From the NCBI RefSeq assembly GCF_012726195.1, contig NZ_JAASAF010000009.1:62001-126000 (forward strand): DNA of 64,000 nt, read 5' to 3'. Position 1 is the stretch's first letter, and each line of letters opens with the position of its first letter. The position numbers were made by a program, and so were the translations under genes. The notes under the pieces were generated by a model that was not told the DNA's origin, made no database searches, and worked only from the letters and a program-made list of their open reading frames with translations. Of the stretch, positions 28,030 through 36,519 are shown piece by piece. Origin of the DNA: Rhodococcus sp. HNM0563 (GTDB taxonomy: Bacteria; Actinomycetota; Actinomycetes; Mycobacteriales; Mycobacteriaceae).

Positions 28030-28570
28030 TCAAGGTGCGTCCAAGGCGAGGTTGAGGATGCCGGCGGGGTTGATGCGCGTTCGTTGGAAGACTGTGGCGG
28101 CGTGCAGCAGCGGCCGGGCCGGTGGTGGGATCACCCAGAGACGCAGGTCGCTGGGGCGGGACACAGCGGAGGCGCCGACGCGATCAAGGTGTCCCCGGTC
28201 AGTGCGAGCTGGGGAGCGATCGGAGTTCGTCGAAGGTGGCTCCGGTGAGCAGCAGGGTGGCCAGCGCGGCGGCATACGCGGGGTTGGCTGCGTGGGCCCG
28301 GGTACGAGTGACGACTCGGTCGGTGATCTCGATGGTGGTCAGTCCCGGTCCGACCATGTGCGCCAGGTTCGGTGGCAGCGTCAGCGGCAGACCGTGCTGT
28401 TCGAATGCGGCCTGGGCGCCGCGGGGTCGTTGCGGCCGATCGACTCGCCGCCGGACATCAGCCGGTCGGGAGAGTCGGGTGGTGCCGCTATCGACTATCC
28501 ATTCGGGGGGCGATCGGGCTGCGGCTTCGATCGTGGGACCGAGGTCGGCGTGGAATGGGCCCGGGTGAGG
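28030..28570 (-). pseudogene. Decayed gene, possibly a recombinase relic
   Basis: On the minus strand a coherent protein frame runs from about 28570 (ADLGPTIEAAARSPPEWIVD) through PNLAHMVGPGLTTIEITDRV and AALATLLLTGATFDELRSLP to a stop at 28199. It resumes in the next frame as DLRLWVIPPPARPLLHAATV and ends at 28030. Coding character on both sides of the break indicates one frameshifted gene of about 175 codons with no start. The LLLTGATFDELRSL stretch is reminiscent of a tyrosine recombinase helix, but I do not recognise the family firmly. Its front overlaps the end of the TetR gene in another frame. The rest of the gap, 27900-28029, shows nothing recognisable. Confidence 0.5.
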
Positions 28571-29151
28571 GCCGGAGCGACCCAGGTGGTGAGGTATTCG
28601 CGGAGTTCGGTGCCGTGGCGGGGTGGGCGGCCGGGGTCGATGATGAAGGACTGGACGATTCGCAGCATGTGTTCGACGAGTTCGTCGAGGCGGCTGTCAT
28701 CGATACCCGCGTGTTCCCAATCGACGGCGAAGCGTTGGAGAACGGCGCGACCGAATGTGAGTGCGGTGTCGGAGGTGACCGAAGCGGAGAAGGTTCCGGC
28801 GTGGCTGGGAGTCAGCAGCAGGCTGAGATACCGGTCTTCGGGGAGAGCCTCGAGGGTGTAGGCGATTGCCTCGACCACTGCGTCGGCAGGATCGGTGATC
28901 CGGTCCAGGTGAGCGGCGAGGACGTCGAGGAACCGGCCGGTCTCGGCGAGTGCGGTGGCGGTGAGCAACGCGTCGGTGTTGGCGAAGTACCGGTAGACCG
29001 TCTGACGGGTGACGCCGAGGTCGCGGGCGATCTCAGCCATGGTGAACTCCCCGCCGGTGCGCGCGATGGCAGTGCGGGCGGCGGTCAGGATGCGCTCGAC
29101 GGCTTCGGTGTCGTCGGCCGGCGCCGTGCCCGACCATCCGTGGGTGCGCAT
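28495..29151 (-). CDS. TetR-family regulator of the Rieske oxygenase gene
   Basis: A 218-residue TetR protein. The HTH is FTMAEIARDLGVTRQTVYRYFANTDALLTATAL (residues about 36-68). The last about 25 residues (RAHSTPTSVPRSKPQ onward) are low-complexity and Pro/Arg-rich and lie over the 5' part of the decayed gene, so the native tail was probably replaced by read-through into inserted DNA. It is divergent from the Rieske gene, and a perfect palindrome lies between them. Confidence 0.85.
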   Translation of the reverse strand: MRTHGWSGTAPADDTEAVERILTAARTAIARTGGEFTMAEIARDLGVTRQTVYRYFANTDALLTATALAETGRFLDVLAAHLDRITDPADAVVEAIAYTLEALPEDRYLSLLLTPSHAGTFSASVTSDTALTFGRAVLQRFAVDWEHAGIDDSRLDELVEHMLRIVQSFIIDPGRPPRHGTELREYLTTWVAPALTRAHSTPTSVPRSKPQPDRPPNG

Positions 29152-29225
29152 CGATTGCCTCCGAGTGAACAGTGGTGACCACTGACCTTATCGGGTCCCG
29201 AGGGGTGGTGTTTCCGCACATTCCA

Positions 29226-29255
29226 GACCATACACATCAACCAATGTGTATGGTC
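29226..29255. promoter_or_regulatory. Perfect 12-base-arm operator upstream of the Rieske gene
   Basis: GACCATACACAT (29226-29237) and ATGTGTATGGTC (29244-29255) are exact inverted repeats around the 6-base spacer CAACCA. The site ends 6 bases before the Rieske start at 29262 and lies 75 bases from the divergent TetR start. Its length and symmetry are typical of a TetR dimer-pair operator. It would block transcription or initiation directly. Confidence 0.75.
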
Positions 29256-29261
29256 TCTGTC

Positions 29262-30434
29262 ATGACGATTCTGCCCGAGCCCGGCCTTGCCGGACTGACC
29301 GAGGACCTGACCCACCGCGCGTTGCGACTGGTGCTCGAGCGCACCACCGAGATGGCCGAGACGCCACTGCGGGTGCCGCTGCACTACTACAGGGACCCGA
29401 AGATCACGGAGGTGGAGGAGTCGCAGATCCTGCGCCGCACACCGCTGGCGATCGTGCCGACGGCCCGCATCCCGGAGCCGAACGACTATGTCGTGCGCAC
29501 CGTGCTCGGTGACTCGCTGCTGGTCACCCGTGATCGCGCCGGAACCGCGCACGTGTTCTTGAACTACTGCCGCCACCGCGGTGCACAGCCGGCCTGCGGA
29601 TCGGGTAAGGCCACCCGCTTCACCTGCCCGTACCACGCCTGGACCTACAAGAACACCGGTGAGCTGGCCGGTATGCCGGGCAAGGAAGGCTTCACCGGGA
29701 TGAACCGCAGTGACTACGGGCTGGTGGAGTTGCCCAGCCAAGAACGACACGGCTTCATCTGGGCGGTCCTTTCGGCCGACGGTTCGATCGACATCGACGC
29801 CCATCTCGGGCCCATGGGCCCGGAACTGGCACAACTGGACTACGCCGGCTACGGCTACCACGACGACCGCGAGTTCGTTTCCGAAGTCAGCTGGAAGGGT
29901 GCACTGGAAGCGTTCTCCGAGAGTTACCACTTCCCGTTCGTCCACGGCGAGAGCGTAATCGGGCAGAACACCGTCGCCGATACCTCCACTCACGATGCTT
30001 TCGGCCGTCACCACCGCATGGGGTTCCCGTTCAACTGGATCACCGCGCTCGATGCCGATCCCAGCGGCTCGTGGGAACCATTGATGAACATGGGTGTGAT
30101 CTACTGGATATATCCGAACCTGGTGCTGGCCAACAGCCCTGTCGGAGTGGAGATCCTGGAGATGTTGCCGGCCGGATCGCCGACGAGGTGCAGTGTGCGC
30201 CACAGTTGGATGGCCAAGATTCCCGCAAGCACCGATGAGCAGCGTGCCGTGTACGACGACATCTACAACCAAGTCCACTCCGCGGTCCGCGACGAAGATT
30301 TCGCCATGTTGCCCCAGTGTGGGGAAGGGGTGCGGCACGGGCAGCACGATCATATGATCATCGGCCGCAACGAGATCGGGGTTCAGCACATGATCAAGAC
30401 CTTTGTCGCGGAACTCGGTGTCGACTTGGGCTGA
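29262..30434 (+). CDS. Rieske non-haem iron oxygenase, alpha subunit
   Basis: A 390-residue ring-hydroxylating oxygenase. The Rieske ligands are in NYCRHRG and TCPYHAWTY (C-X-H then C-X2-H, about residues 100-130). Mononuclear iron ligands are expected in SESYHFPFVHGE (about 225-237). No beta subunit or dedicated reductase adjoins it; KshB-type or other reductases in the genome could serve. The ATG at 29262 (MTILPEPG) is chosen because the ATG at 29244 falls inside the operator. The substrate is unknown. The TetR-operator-oxygenase unit is bracketed by mobile-gene relics. Confidence 0.87.
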   Translation: MTILPEPGLAGLTEDLTHRALRLVLERTTEMAETPLRVPLHYYRDPKITEVEESQILRRTPLAIVPTARIPEPNDYVVRTVLGDSLLVTRDRAGTAHVFLNYCRHRGAQPACGSGKATRFTCPYHAWTYKNTGELAGMPGKEGFTGMNRSDYGLVELPSQERHGFIWAVLSADGSIDIDAHLGPMGPELAQLDYAGYGYHDDREFVSEVSWKGALEAFSESYHFPFVHGESVIGQNTVADTSTHDAFGRHHRMGFPFNWITALDADPSGSWEPLMNMGVIYWIYPNLVLANSPVGVEILEMLPAGSPTRCSVRHSWMAKIPASTDEQRAVYDDIYNQVHSAVRDEDFAMLPQCGEGVRHGQHDHMIIGRNEIGVQHMIKTFVAELGVDLG

Positions 30435-30479
30435 ACCACGCGGCCCGCGGCGAAAGCGCGCACGCCGGGATCCGGAACG

Positions 30480-30780
30480 GATCGCTTCGCCGGCAGCGTC
30501 GACGGCGTCCACTGCCGGCTCCGAGCACCACAGCCACCGGGTCCGGATGCCGGTTCGCGGGCAAATGCTCGACCTCGAGCCGGATGACGGTACCCTCCAC
30601 GATCGGCCGCGGGCTGGGATGATCGGCCCATACTCCACGGTGGGTGAGGCTGGGATGCAACCGATTCCATACTTCCGAGGTGGCTGTGCCGTAGCGGTCG
30701 GTGACGGTGCTCGTGGCGATCGGTGGCTCCGGCCAGGTGGTCAGGTCGGCGAGTAGAAACGCCAACCGGGTGAGCATCAT
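30480..30780 (-). pseudogene. Transposase relic (DDE type, frameshifted and truncated)
   Basis: The minus strand reads LTTWPEPPIATSTVTDRYGT, VWNRLHPSLTHRGVWADH and IVEGTVIRLEVEHLPANRH from 30780. Continuity then shifts frame to WLWCSEPAVDAVDAAGEAI. The order (RLHP, W, VEGT.I.L.VEHLP, then WLW.S) matches the core of actinobacterial IS701/IS4-like DDE transposases. Both ends are missing, and a small deletion at the HPDPV/WLW junction breaks the frame. It fills most of the 358-base gap between the Rieske and gamma-glutamyltransferase genes. Confidence 0.6.
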
Positions 30781-30792
30781 TGCCGGTCGCTC

Positions 30793-32766
30793 TTACTGCC
30801 CGGTGTCGCCCATGACGGCTCCTTCACGGCGCGGATCGGCGCCACCGATCCAGCTGTCGCCGTCGCGCTGGAGCGCACTGAGCCCGCTGGATTGAGGGGC
30901 GACGGACACCTCGTGCCCCATGTCGCGGAGCTGTTGCACGAGGGGGTCCTGTGCGCCGTCGTCGGACGCATCGATCGCGGGGTGTTCTCCACCGACTCCG
31001 GTGACCGGCGTGTTCGCAGACCCGAACGACACCGCCGAGACTGCCTGCTGCGGGTCGAGTCCCCAATCGAGCGAGTTGACGAGGGTCTTGACCACGAACT
31101 GGATGATCACCGAGCCACCGGGCGATCCGACGACCATCTGCAGATCGCCGCGTCCACCGTCGGGGGTGCGTTCGAACACGAGGGTCGGGGCCATCGAGCT
31201 ACGCGGTCGCTTGCCCGGTTCCACGCGGTTGGCGACGGGCAGGCCGTCCTCGTCGACCGGCTCGGCAGCGAAGTCGGTCAACTGATTGTTGAGCAGAAAA
31301 CCATCGATCATGTGGAACGACCCGAACGCCGACTCGATCGTCGTCGTCATGGATGCGACGTTGCCGTAGCTGTCGGCAACCGAGATGTGGCTGGTGCCGT
31401 GTTCCGGGGTCTGTTCGGGAACACCGAGAGGCACGGGCCCGAAATCACCCGGCTGCGCTTCGCCCATGCTCTTGCCCGGATCGATCAGGCCGGCACGTTC
31501 GGCGAGGTACTCCGGGTTCACGAGGGTGTCGAGCGAACCGCCGGGCAGCGGAACGAAATCGGAATCGGCGACGTACTTGTCGCGATCCGCGTAGGCGAGT
31601 CGTTCGGCCTCCGAGACCAGATGGACGGCATCTGCGTCCGGCACACCACCGTCGGAATCGACGTCGCCGGGCGGCAACCCGGCGAGGTCGAAGTTCTCGA
31701 GGATGCCCAGTGTTGCGGCCACTGTCACACCACCGGACGACGGATTCGGCATGCCACAGATCTCGTAGTCGCGGTACGGGGTGCACAGGGGTGTGCGCGC
31801 TTTCGCCTCGTATCCGGCGAGATCGGCGAGGGTCATCGTGCCGGGCGTGCGTCCACCCGAGTCGGTTGCCGTCGCGTCGACGACGGCCTGCGCGATGTCG
31901 CCTGTGTAGAACGCGTCGGGTCCGTCGGTGGCGATCGCCCCGAGGGTTTTGGCCATCGCGGGATTGGTCAACGTCTCCCCGGCGGGTTTCGGGCTGCCGT
32001 CCGGCTGCAGGAAGTACGCACGGGAGTTGTCGTCGACGGCGAGTTGCGCCGCGGCATCGGCGATCGAGTCGGCCATTCGGTCGCTGATCACGACGCCCTG
32101 ATCGGCGAGTTCGATTGCGGGGTCGAACAGCCCGGCCCACTCTGCCGAGCCGTGTTCGCCGTGCACCATCTCGAGCATGCGCAGTACGCCCGGAACCCCG
32201 ATCGACCGGCCGCTTGCGCGCGCGTCGGGTGTCGGTTCGGTGCGGTCGGTGTCGCTGATCCAGCGCAGGTAGTTCTCGGTCGCGGACATCGGAGCCGTCT
32301 CACGACCGTCGTATGCCTGGACCTCGCCGGATTCGGCGTCGTAGTACATCAGGAATGCGCCGCCGCCGATGCCGGACGATTGGGGTTCGACGAGCCCGAG
32401 CACCATCTGTGCGGCCACCAGTGCGTCGGCCGCGGTGCCGCCGTCCCGGAGAACCTCGCACGCTGCTTCGGTCGAGATCGGATTTGCCGTCGACACCGCG
32501 AACGAACCGGTGGTCACCGCGGTCATACCCGTGCGATAGCCGGTGGCGATCTCGGGATTGGTCGAGATATCGCGTTCACCCGTCTCCGGCGACGGTGGCG
32601 CGCCCGTGAGCGGGGTGCCGTTGGGCCCCGCGGTACAGGTCTCGGCGGCGCCCTGCGTGTCCTCGCTGCCCTCGGTTCCCGACGCGCACGCGCCGACGAG
32701 CGCGAGCGACAGCGCCGCTGCAGCAGCGACCCTGATTCCCGATCGTATTCTCGCCCCCGAGATCAT
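30793..32766 (-). CDS. ggt: Gamma-glutamyltransferase lipoprotein
   Basis: A 657-residue exported enzyme. A signal peptide with lipobox LVGAC ends near residue 28. The heterodimer-forming Thr is in EHGTSHISVADSYGN (about residue 450), and the gamma-glutamyl-binding SSGGVTVAATLGILENF lies before it. It cleaves glutathione-like gamma-glutamyl bonds outside the cell; the self-processed Thr is the nucleophile. The start at 32766 has GGAGG directly abutting the ATG; the in-frame ATG at 32805 would add 13 residues. The divergent gene is an ArsR regulator. Confidence 0.9.
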   Translation of the reverse strand: MISGARIRSGIRVAAAAALSLALVGACASGTEGSEDTQGAAETCTAGPNGTPLTGAPPSPETGERDISTNPEIATGYRTGMTAVTTGSFAVSTANPISTEAACEVLRDGGTAADALVAAQMVLGLVEPQSSGIGGGAFLMYYDAESGEVQAYDGRETAPMSATENYLRWISDTDRTEPTPDARASGRSIGVPGVLRMLEMVHGEHGSAEWAGLFDPAIELADQGVVISDRMADSIADAAAQLAVDDNSRAYFLQPDGSPKPAGETLTNPAMAKTLGAIATDGPDAFYTGDIAQAVVDATATDSGGRTPGTMTLADLAGYEAKARTPLCTPYRDYEICGMPNPSSGGVTVAATLGILENFDLAGLPPGDVDSDGGVPDADAVHLVSEAERLAYADRDKYVADSDFVPLPGGSLDTLVNPEYLAERAGLIDPGKSMGEAQPGDFGPVPLGVPEQTPEHGTSHISVADSYGNVASMTTTIESAFGSFHMIDGFLLNNQLTDFAAEPVDEDGLPVANRVEPGKRPRSSMAPTLVFERTPDGGRGDLQMVVGSPGGSVIIQFVVKTLVNSLDWGLDPQQAVSAVSFGSANTPVTGVGGEHPAIDASDDGAQDPLVQQLRDMGHEVSVAPQSSGLSALQRDGDSWIGGADPRREGAVMGDTGQ

Positions 32767-32877
32767 CCTCCGACGGTAACCGCGTGATCGCAGCTGCGCG
32801 GGCATTCGAACTACACGGCCGTTCGAACTTCTCCGAACGGCCCTTGACAGGAGGCACGTGCGAGCGCATCCTTTATT

Positions 32878-32906
32878 CAACCAGATGGTTGATAAACCAG
32901 AAGGTT
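32878..32906. promoter_or_regulatory. Two tandem palindromes, candidate ArsR operator
   Basis: CAACCAGATGGTTG (32878-32891, 6-base arms) is followed at once by AACCAGAAGGTT (32895-32906, 4-base arms). The two share the pattern AACCAGAnGGTT and are 16-17 bases apart, so a pair of dimers could bind one face. They sit just upstream of the ArsR gene, consistent with autoregulation of the arsR-SRPBCC pair. Confidence 0.6.
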
Positions 32907-32926
32907 GCCAAAATGGAGGCCCGACC

Positions 32927-33274
32927 ATGCACGACGACGCGAACGACGACCAACTCGACCGGGCATTCACTGCCCTGGCCGACCCGGTCCGACGCCGCAT
33001 CGTCGCCCGGCTCAGCCGCGGGCCCGCCACCGTGAACGAACTCGCGGAACCCTTCGCGATCACCAAACAGGCGATCTCGAAGCACATTCAGGTTCTGGAA
33101 CACGCCGGACTCGTCACTCGCACACGCGACGCCCAGCGCCGTCCCGTCCATCTGAATCCCGCGCGGCTGGAGATGCTGACCGCCTGGATCGACCGCTACC
33201 GGTTGGTCAAGGAACAGCAGTTCCGCGATCTCGATGCCGTGCTGGCCGGGGAATCGGCCGTCCCGAAACCATAG
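32927..33274 (+). CDS. ArsR/SmtB-family transcriptional regulator
   Basis: A 115-residue winged-HTH protein: LADPVRRRIVARLSRGPATVNELAEPFAITKQAISKHIQVLEHAGLV (about residues 16-62). It lacks the metal-binding cysteines of classic ArsR and belongs to the group paired with AHSA1/SRPBCC genes. A GGAGG lies 7 bases before the ATG at 32927. It probably represses itself and the next gene from the tandem palindromes just upstream. Confidence 0.9.
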   Translation: MHDDANDDQLDRAFTALADPVRRRIVARLSRGPATVNELAEPFAITKQAISKHIQVLEHAGLVTRTRDAQRRPVHLNPARLEMLTAWIDRYRLVKEQQFRDLDAVLAGESAVPKP

Positions 33275-33315
33275 GGTTCCCCCGAGGACCCCCAGAAAGG
33301 TTCGCGAGGTTCGCC

Positions 33316-33798
33316 ATGAGCAACGCCCTGAACGTCACCGTCCCCGACGGTGTCCCCTTCATCGACTACGCGCGCGAATTCGACTTTCCTGTCGCTGACG
33401 TGTTCCGCGCCCACAAAGACCCTGATCTCATCGCGCAGTGGCTCGGCCCACGCGGCATGGAGATGACGATCGACCACTACGATTTCCGCACCGGTGGCAG
33501 TTACCGGTACACCCACACCGACAACGAGGGTTCGTACACGTTCACGGGAGTGTTCCACACCGTGCGGGAGAACGAATTCGCCGTTCAGACATTCGAATTC
33601 GACGGCTTTCCCGATGTGGTGAGCATCGAGTTCCTCACCTTCACCGATCTCGGCGGCGGGCGCTGCAGGCTCAGCGGCCACGCTGCGTACCCGAGCATGG
33701 AGGCTCGCGACGGAATGGCATCGTCCGGGATGGAGACCGGCATGAGTCAGGGCTACGACCGGCTCGACGAAATTCTGGCACGCGTGTCGGCGCCGTGA
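33316..33798 (+). CDS. SRPBCC (AHSA1-like) domain protein
   Basis: A 160-residue START/Bet v1-like fold protein. Markers are FDFPVADVFRAHKDPDLIAQWLGPRGM and YTFTGVFHTVRENEFAVQTFEF. The family binds hydrophobic ligands. An ArsR gene plus SRPBCC gene is a very common two-gene unit of unclear function. It starts 41 bases after the regulator. Confidence 0.88.
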   Translation: MSNALNVTVPDGVPFIDYAREFDFPVADVFRAHKDPDLIAQWLGPRGMEMTIDHYDFRTGGSYRYTHTDNEGSYTFTGVFHTVRENEFAVQTFEFDGFPDVVSIEFLTFTDLGGGRCRLSGHAAYPSMEARDGMASSGMETGMSQGYDRLDEILARVSAP

Positions 33799-33823
33799 AC
33801 AGCCGAGCTCGGCCACGCACCGA

Positions 33824-35347
33824 TCACCGAAGTGCGTGGCCGAGTTCCGCTGCGTGCGAGAGCAATTGTTCGCCGTCCCGCGCAACGACCACGTGATCAC
33901 ACACGTCCGCGTAGTCGGACATCGCGCATGTCGCCTGGGCCCAGTACCGCTCCGGCTCGGGCGTGATCCACGCCAGGCGGTGAACCCGTCGCCGCAACTC
34001 TTCGAGGTGATCGACCCGCGCCGGCAACCCGTTGCACCGCCCGTCCCCCACGACCAGAACCGAGGTTCGACTGTCCATCGAGCCCGCGTGTTCGGCGAGC
34101 AGTTCGTCGAACATCCTGCCGTAATCGCTGCTGGCCTCGAGATCCACGCCGGGGTGCGCAAGCACCGCCGCGAGCGCACCGTCTCCGTCGGCAGCGAGCA
34201 GCTGCTGTGTCACGTCCACCGGGCGATCCACGAACGCGACCACCCTGCAGCGATGTGCGCGACCATGCATCGCCTGCGCAAGACGCAGCGTGAACGCGGT
34301 GATCGGGCGGACCGACAGCGACACGTCGGCGAGCACGAGTAATCGCACGCGATCGGGACGCGGGGCACGGACGACGAGGTGGAACGGCACTCCGTCGGTG
34401 CGCATCCCGGCGCGCGCGGTGCGGCGCATGTCGAGCCGGCCGCGGGTCAGTTCACGGGGGCGCGGTCGCGCGGGACCGCGCATCCGCCGCAGCACCTCGT
34501 GGCACGCGAGCTCGATCTCGGCACGATCGACACCTGCCGCGTCACGGGACTCCGGAGCTTCGACCTCCTCGGTGCCGGACGGACTCACCCCGGCCAGCGA
34601 TGCCACGAACGCCTCGACTGCGTCGACGAGACGGCTCAATTGCGCCTCGCTGAGTGGCCCGTCGACGACGTCGCCGCCGTACATTCGGTGCGGATCGTAT
34701 GCATCGAGCCACGCGAGGATCGACGTCGGGTCGTCCCACGACAACGACCCGACGACCGCGGCACCAGGATCCGCGGACAGTTCGCCGACCGTCGTCGAAC
34801 CGGCCCGATCGACGTCGACCGTGTAGGTCACACCGCGCCGGCCCGAGTCCGCACCGGTGTCGACAGACAACTCGGCATCGGACGACGTCATCGACACATC
34901 GTCGTCGTCCTTGTGCGGATTGAAGCCCTTCTCGGCCTCGGGAGTGTCGAAGTGGTCGCCGACCTCTGCAGCACGCTCGTTGTATTCGGCGTAGCGGGCG
35001 ATGCTCGGATCGTCGTCGATCTCGAGAGCGGTGGGAAGAGAGTCGGCGAACTGGGCACGCAGCGGGTCGTGCGCATCGGCCTTCGCCGCGTCCACCGCAC
35101 CGAACAGCTCGTCGAAAGCGCGCTCGAAACCGGCACGTTCGTGCGGGTATTTCGCGCATACCGCGCGCAGGCACGACCGCAACGCCCCGCGATCACGGGC
35201 CCCCACAAGGCCGAACACCCTACGCACTTCGATGGTTTCGGCGGGTGAAGCCGCGACACCGTGCTTGCGCAGCAGCAGACCGAACACTGCGGACACCACG
35301 TCCAACGGGTGCCCGGCGCGCCGGTGCTCAGGAGCACTCACATGCAT
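33824..35347 (-). CDS. VWA (CoxE-like) domain protein
   Basis: About 507 residues. The C-terminal von Willebrand A domain carries an intact metal-ion motif in LVLADVSLSVRPITAFTLRL (about residues 340-360). The N-terminal half is acidic and variable (DVSMTSSDAELSVDTGAD). The ATG at 35347 lies 7 bases past the MoxR stop; the GTG at 35401 would overlap MoxR by 47 bases. VWA/MoxR pairs act as metal-dependent chaperones that mature enzymes, as CoxE/CoxD do for CO dehydrogenase. The adjacent client candidate is the methanol dehydrogenase gene (mno). Confidence 0.86.
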   Translation of the reverse strand: MHVSAPEHRRAGHPLDVVSAVFGLLLRKHGVAASPAETIEVRRVFGLVGARDRGALRSCLRAVCAKYPHERAGFERAFDELFGAVDAAKADAHDPLRAQFADSLPTALEIDDDPSIARYAEYNERAAEVGDHFDTPEAEKGFNPHKDDDDVSMTSSDAELSVDTGADSGRRGVTYTVDVDRAGSTTVGELSADPGAAVVGSLSWDDPTSILAWLDAYDPHRMYGGDVVDGPLSEAQLSRLVDAVEAFVASLAGVSPSGTEEVEAPESRDAAGVDRAEIELACHEVLRRMRGPARPRPRELTRGRLDMRRTARAGMRTDGVPFHLVVRAPRPDRVRLLVLADVSLSVRPITAFTLRLAQAMHGRAHRCRVVAFVDRPVDVTQQLLAADGDGALAAVLAHPGVDLEASSDYGRMFDELLAEHAGSMDSRTSVLVVGDGRCNGLPARVDHLEELRRRVHRLAWITPEPERYWAQATCAMSDYADVCDHVVVARDGEQLLSHAAELGHALR

Positions 35348-35354
35348 GGCGCGG

Positions 35355-36413
35355 TCACCGCCGCGCACCGCTGCCGGCCGCGTCGCGACCGCCTCCACCA
35401 CGACCCCGGAAGACCGCCGTGGTGGTGTTGGCAGGATTCGACGCCACGGTCACACGTTCCGCCGGCATCGACGCGGCAGCGGGTGCCGGTACCGGCGCCG
35501 CACCGTCGAGGCGATTCTTGACGAGGTCCACGTCACCGGTGTATTTGAGCAACGTAGACAGCAGTACGTCACGCATATCGACCACCGGATTCGACTCGGG
35601 TGCACCGTTTTCCATCACCGACGCGGCACGAGCCGCATCGATCACCTCGGAGATGGACGGGCTTTTCCGCAATGGCAGATCGCGCAGTGTGCGCGCCAGT
35701 TCGACGACCTGCCCCGCGGTACCCGAGGACACCTCGGGTGCGCGGGCGGTCACGATCTCCCGTTCGCGTTCGAGGGTCGGGTATCCCACGTGATAGTGCA
35801 GACAGCGGCGTTTGAGAGCCGGAGACAGTTCCCGGGTGTCGTTGGAGGTGAGGATCACCCACGGCATCGAACGGGCGGTGAACGTGCCGACTTCGGGAAT
35901 CGTGACCTGACGTTCGGCGAGAACCTCGAGCAACAGTGCCTCCATGGACTCTTCGGTCCGGTCCACTTCGTCGACGAGGAGCACCACCGGTTCCGGCGAC
36001 AGCACCGCATCGAGCAGCGGGCGGACCGAGAGGAACGCCTCCGAATAGAGACCGAAGTCCTGTTCGGCGAGGAATCGGGACGCGTCGGCAATGTCGGGGT
36101 ACTGTCCGAGGAGTTCACCGATCCGGTCGCGCAGCATCTGTACATGCAACAACTGTTTGGCGTAGTCCCACTCGTACAGCGCGCGGCTGTCGTCGAGACC
36201 CTCGTAGCACTGGAGCCGGATCAGCCTGCGACCGCCGACTGTGGCGAGCGCCTTGGCGAGCTCCGTCTTTCCCACACCGGCCGGACCTTCGAGCAGCAGC
36301 GGTCGCTCGAGTGCGGTGGCGAGGTGAACGACGGTCGCGAATTCGTCGTCGGCGATGTAGTCGTGCCGGCGCAGCGCGGACTGCAATTCGGCGCCGTTGG
36401 AGAAGGCGGTCAT
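35355..36413 (-). CDS. MoxR-family AAA+ ATPase
   Basis: A 352-residue AAA+ protein. Walker A is LLLEGPAGVGKTELAKAL (about residues 39-56), Walker B is VVLLVDEVDRTEES, and the sensor/arginine region is VILTSNDTRELSPALKRRCLHY. A GGAGG lies 4 bases before the ATG at 36413. It lies between mno and the VWA gene on the same strand. The C-terminal 50 residues are Ala/Pro-rich and probably flexible. Confidence 0.9.
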   Translation of the reverse strand: MTAFSNGAELQSALRRHDYIADDEFATVVHLATALERPLLLEGPAGVGKTELAKALATVGGRRLIRLQCYEGLDDSRALYEWDYAKQLLHVQMLRDRIGELLGQYPDIADASRFLAEQDFGLYSEAFLSVRPLLDAVLSPEPVVLLVDEVDRTEESMEALLLEVLAERQVTIPEVGTFTARSMPWVILTSNDTRELSPALKRRCLHYHVGYPTLEREREIVTARAPEVSSGTAGQVVELARTLRDLPLRKSPSISEVIDAARAASVMENGAPESNPVVDMRDVLLSTLLKYTGDVDLVKNRLDGAAPVPAPAAASMPAERVTVASNPANTTTAVFRGRGGGGRDAAGSGARR

Positions 36414-36519
36414 GGATCCTCCGGTGCGTGCGGGCTCAGGCCCGGGAGCGGGCAGTGCGTGGGGTCGCACCCGGGAGCGGGCAGGGGCAAGCCGCCCCCG
36501 GGCGCGGGGTCCTGTCGGG

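Noticed and set aside
29085-30638. A 517-codon minus-strand ORF opposite the Rieske gene
   Set aside because: It is mostly antisense to an intact Rieske oxygenase. Only its first codons, with WLWCSEP, are meaningful, as part of the transposase relic.
30793-33087. The longer start of the gamma-glutamyltransferase frame, at 33087
   Set aside because: It would run through the whole ArsR promoter and its operators and hide the lipoprotein signal.
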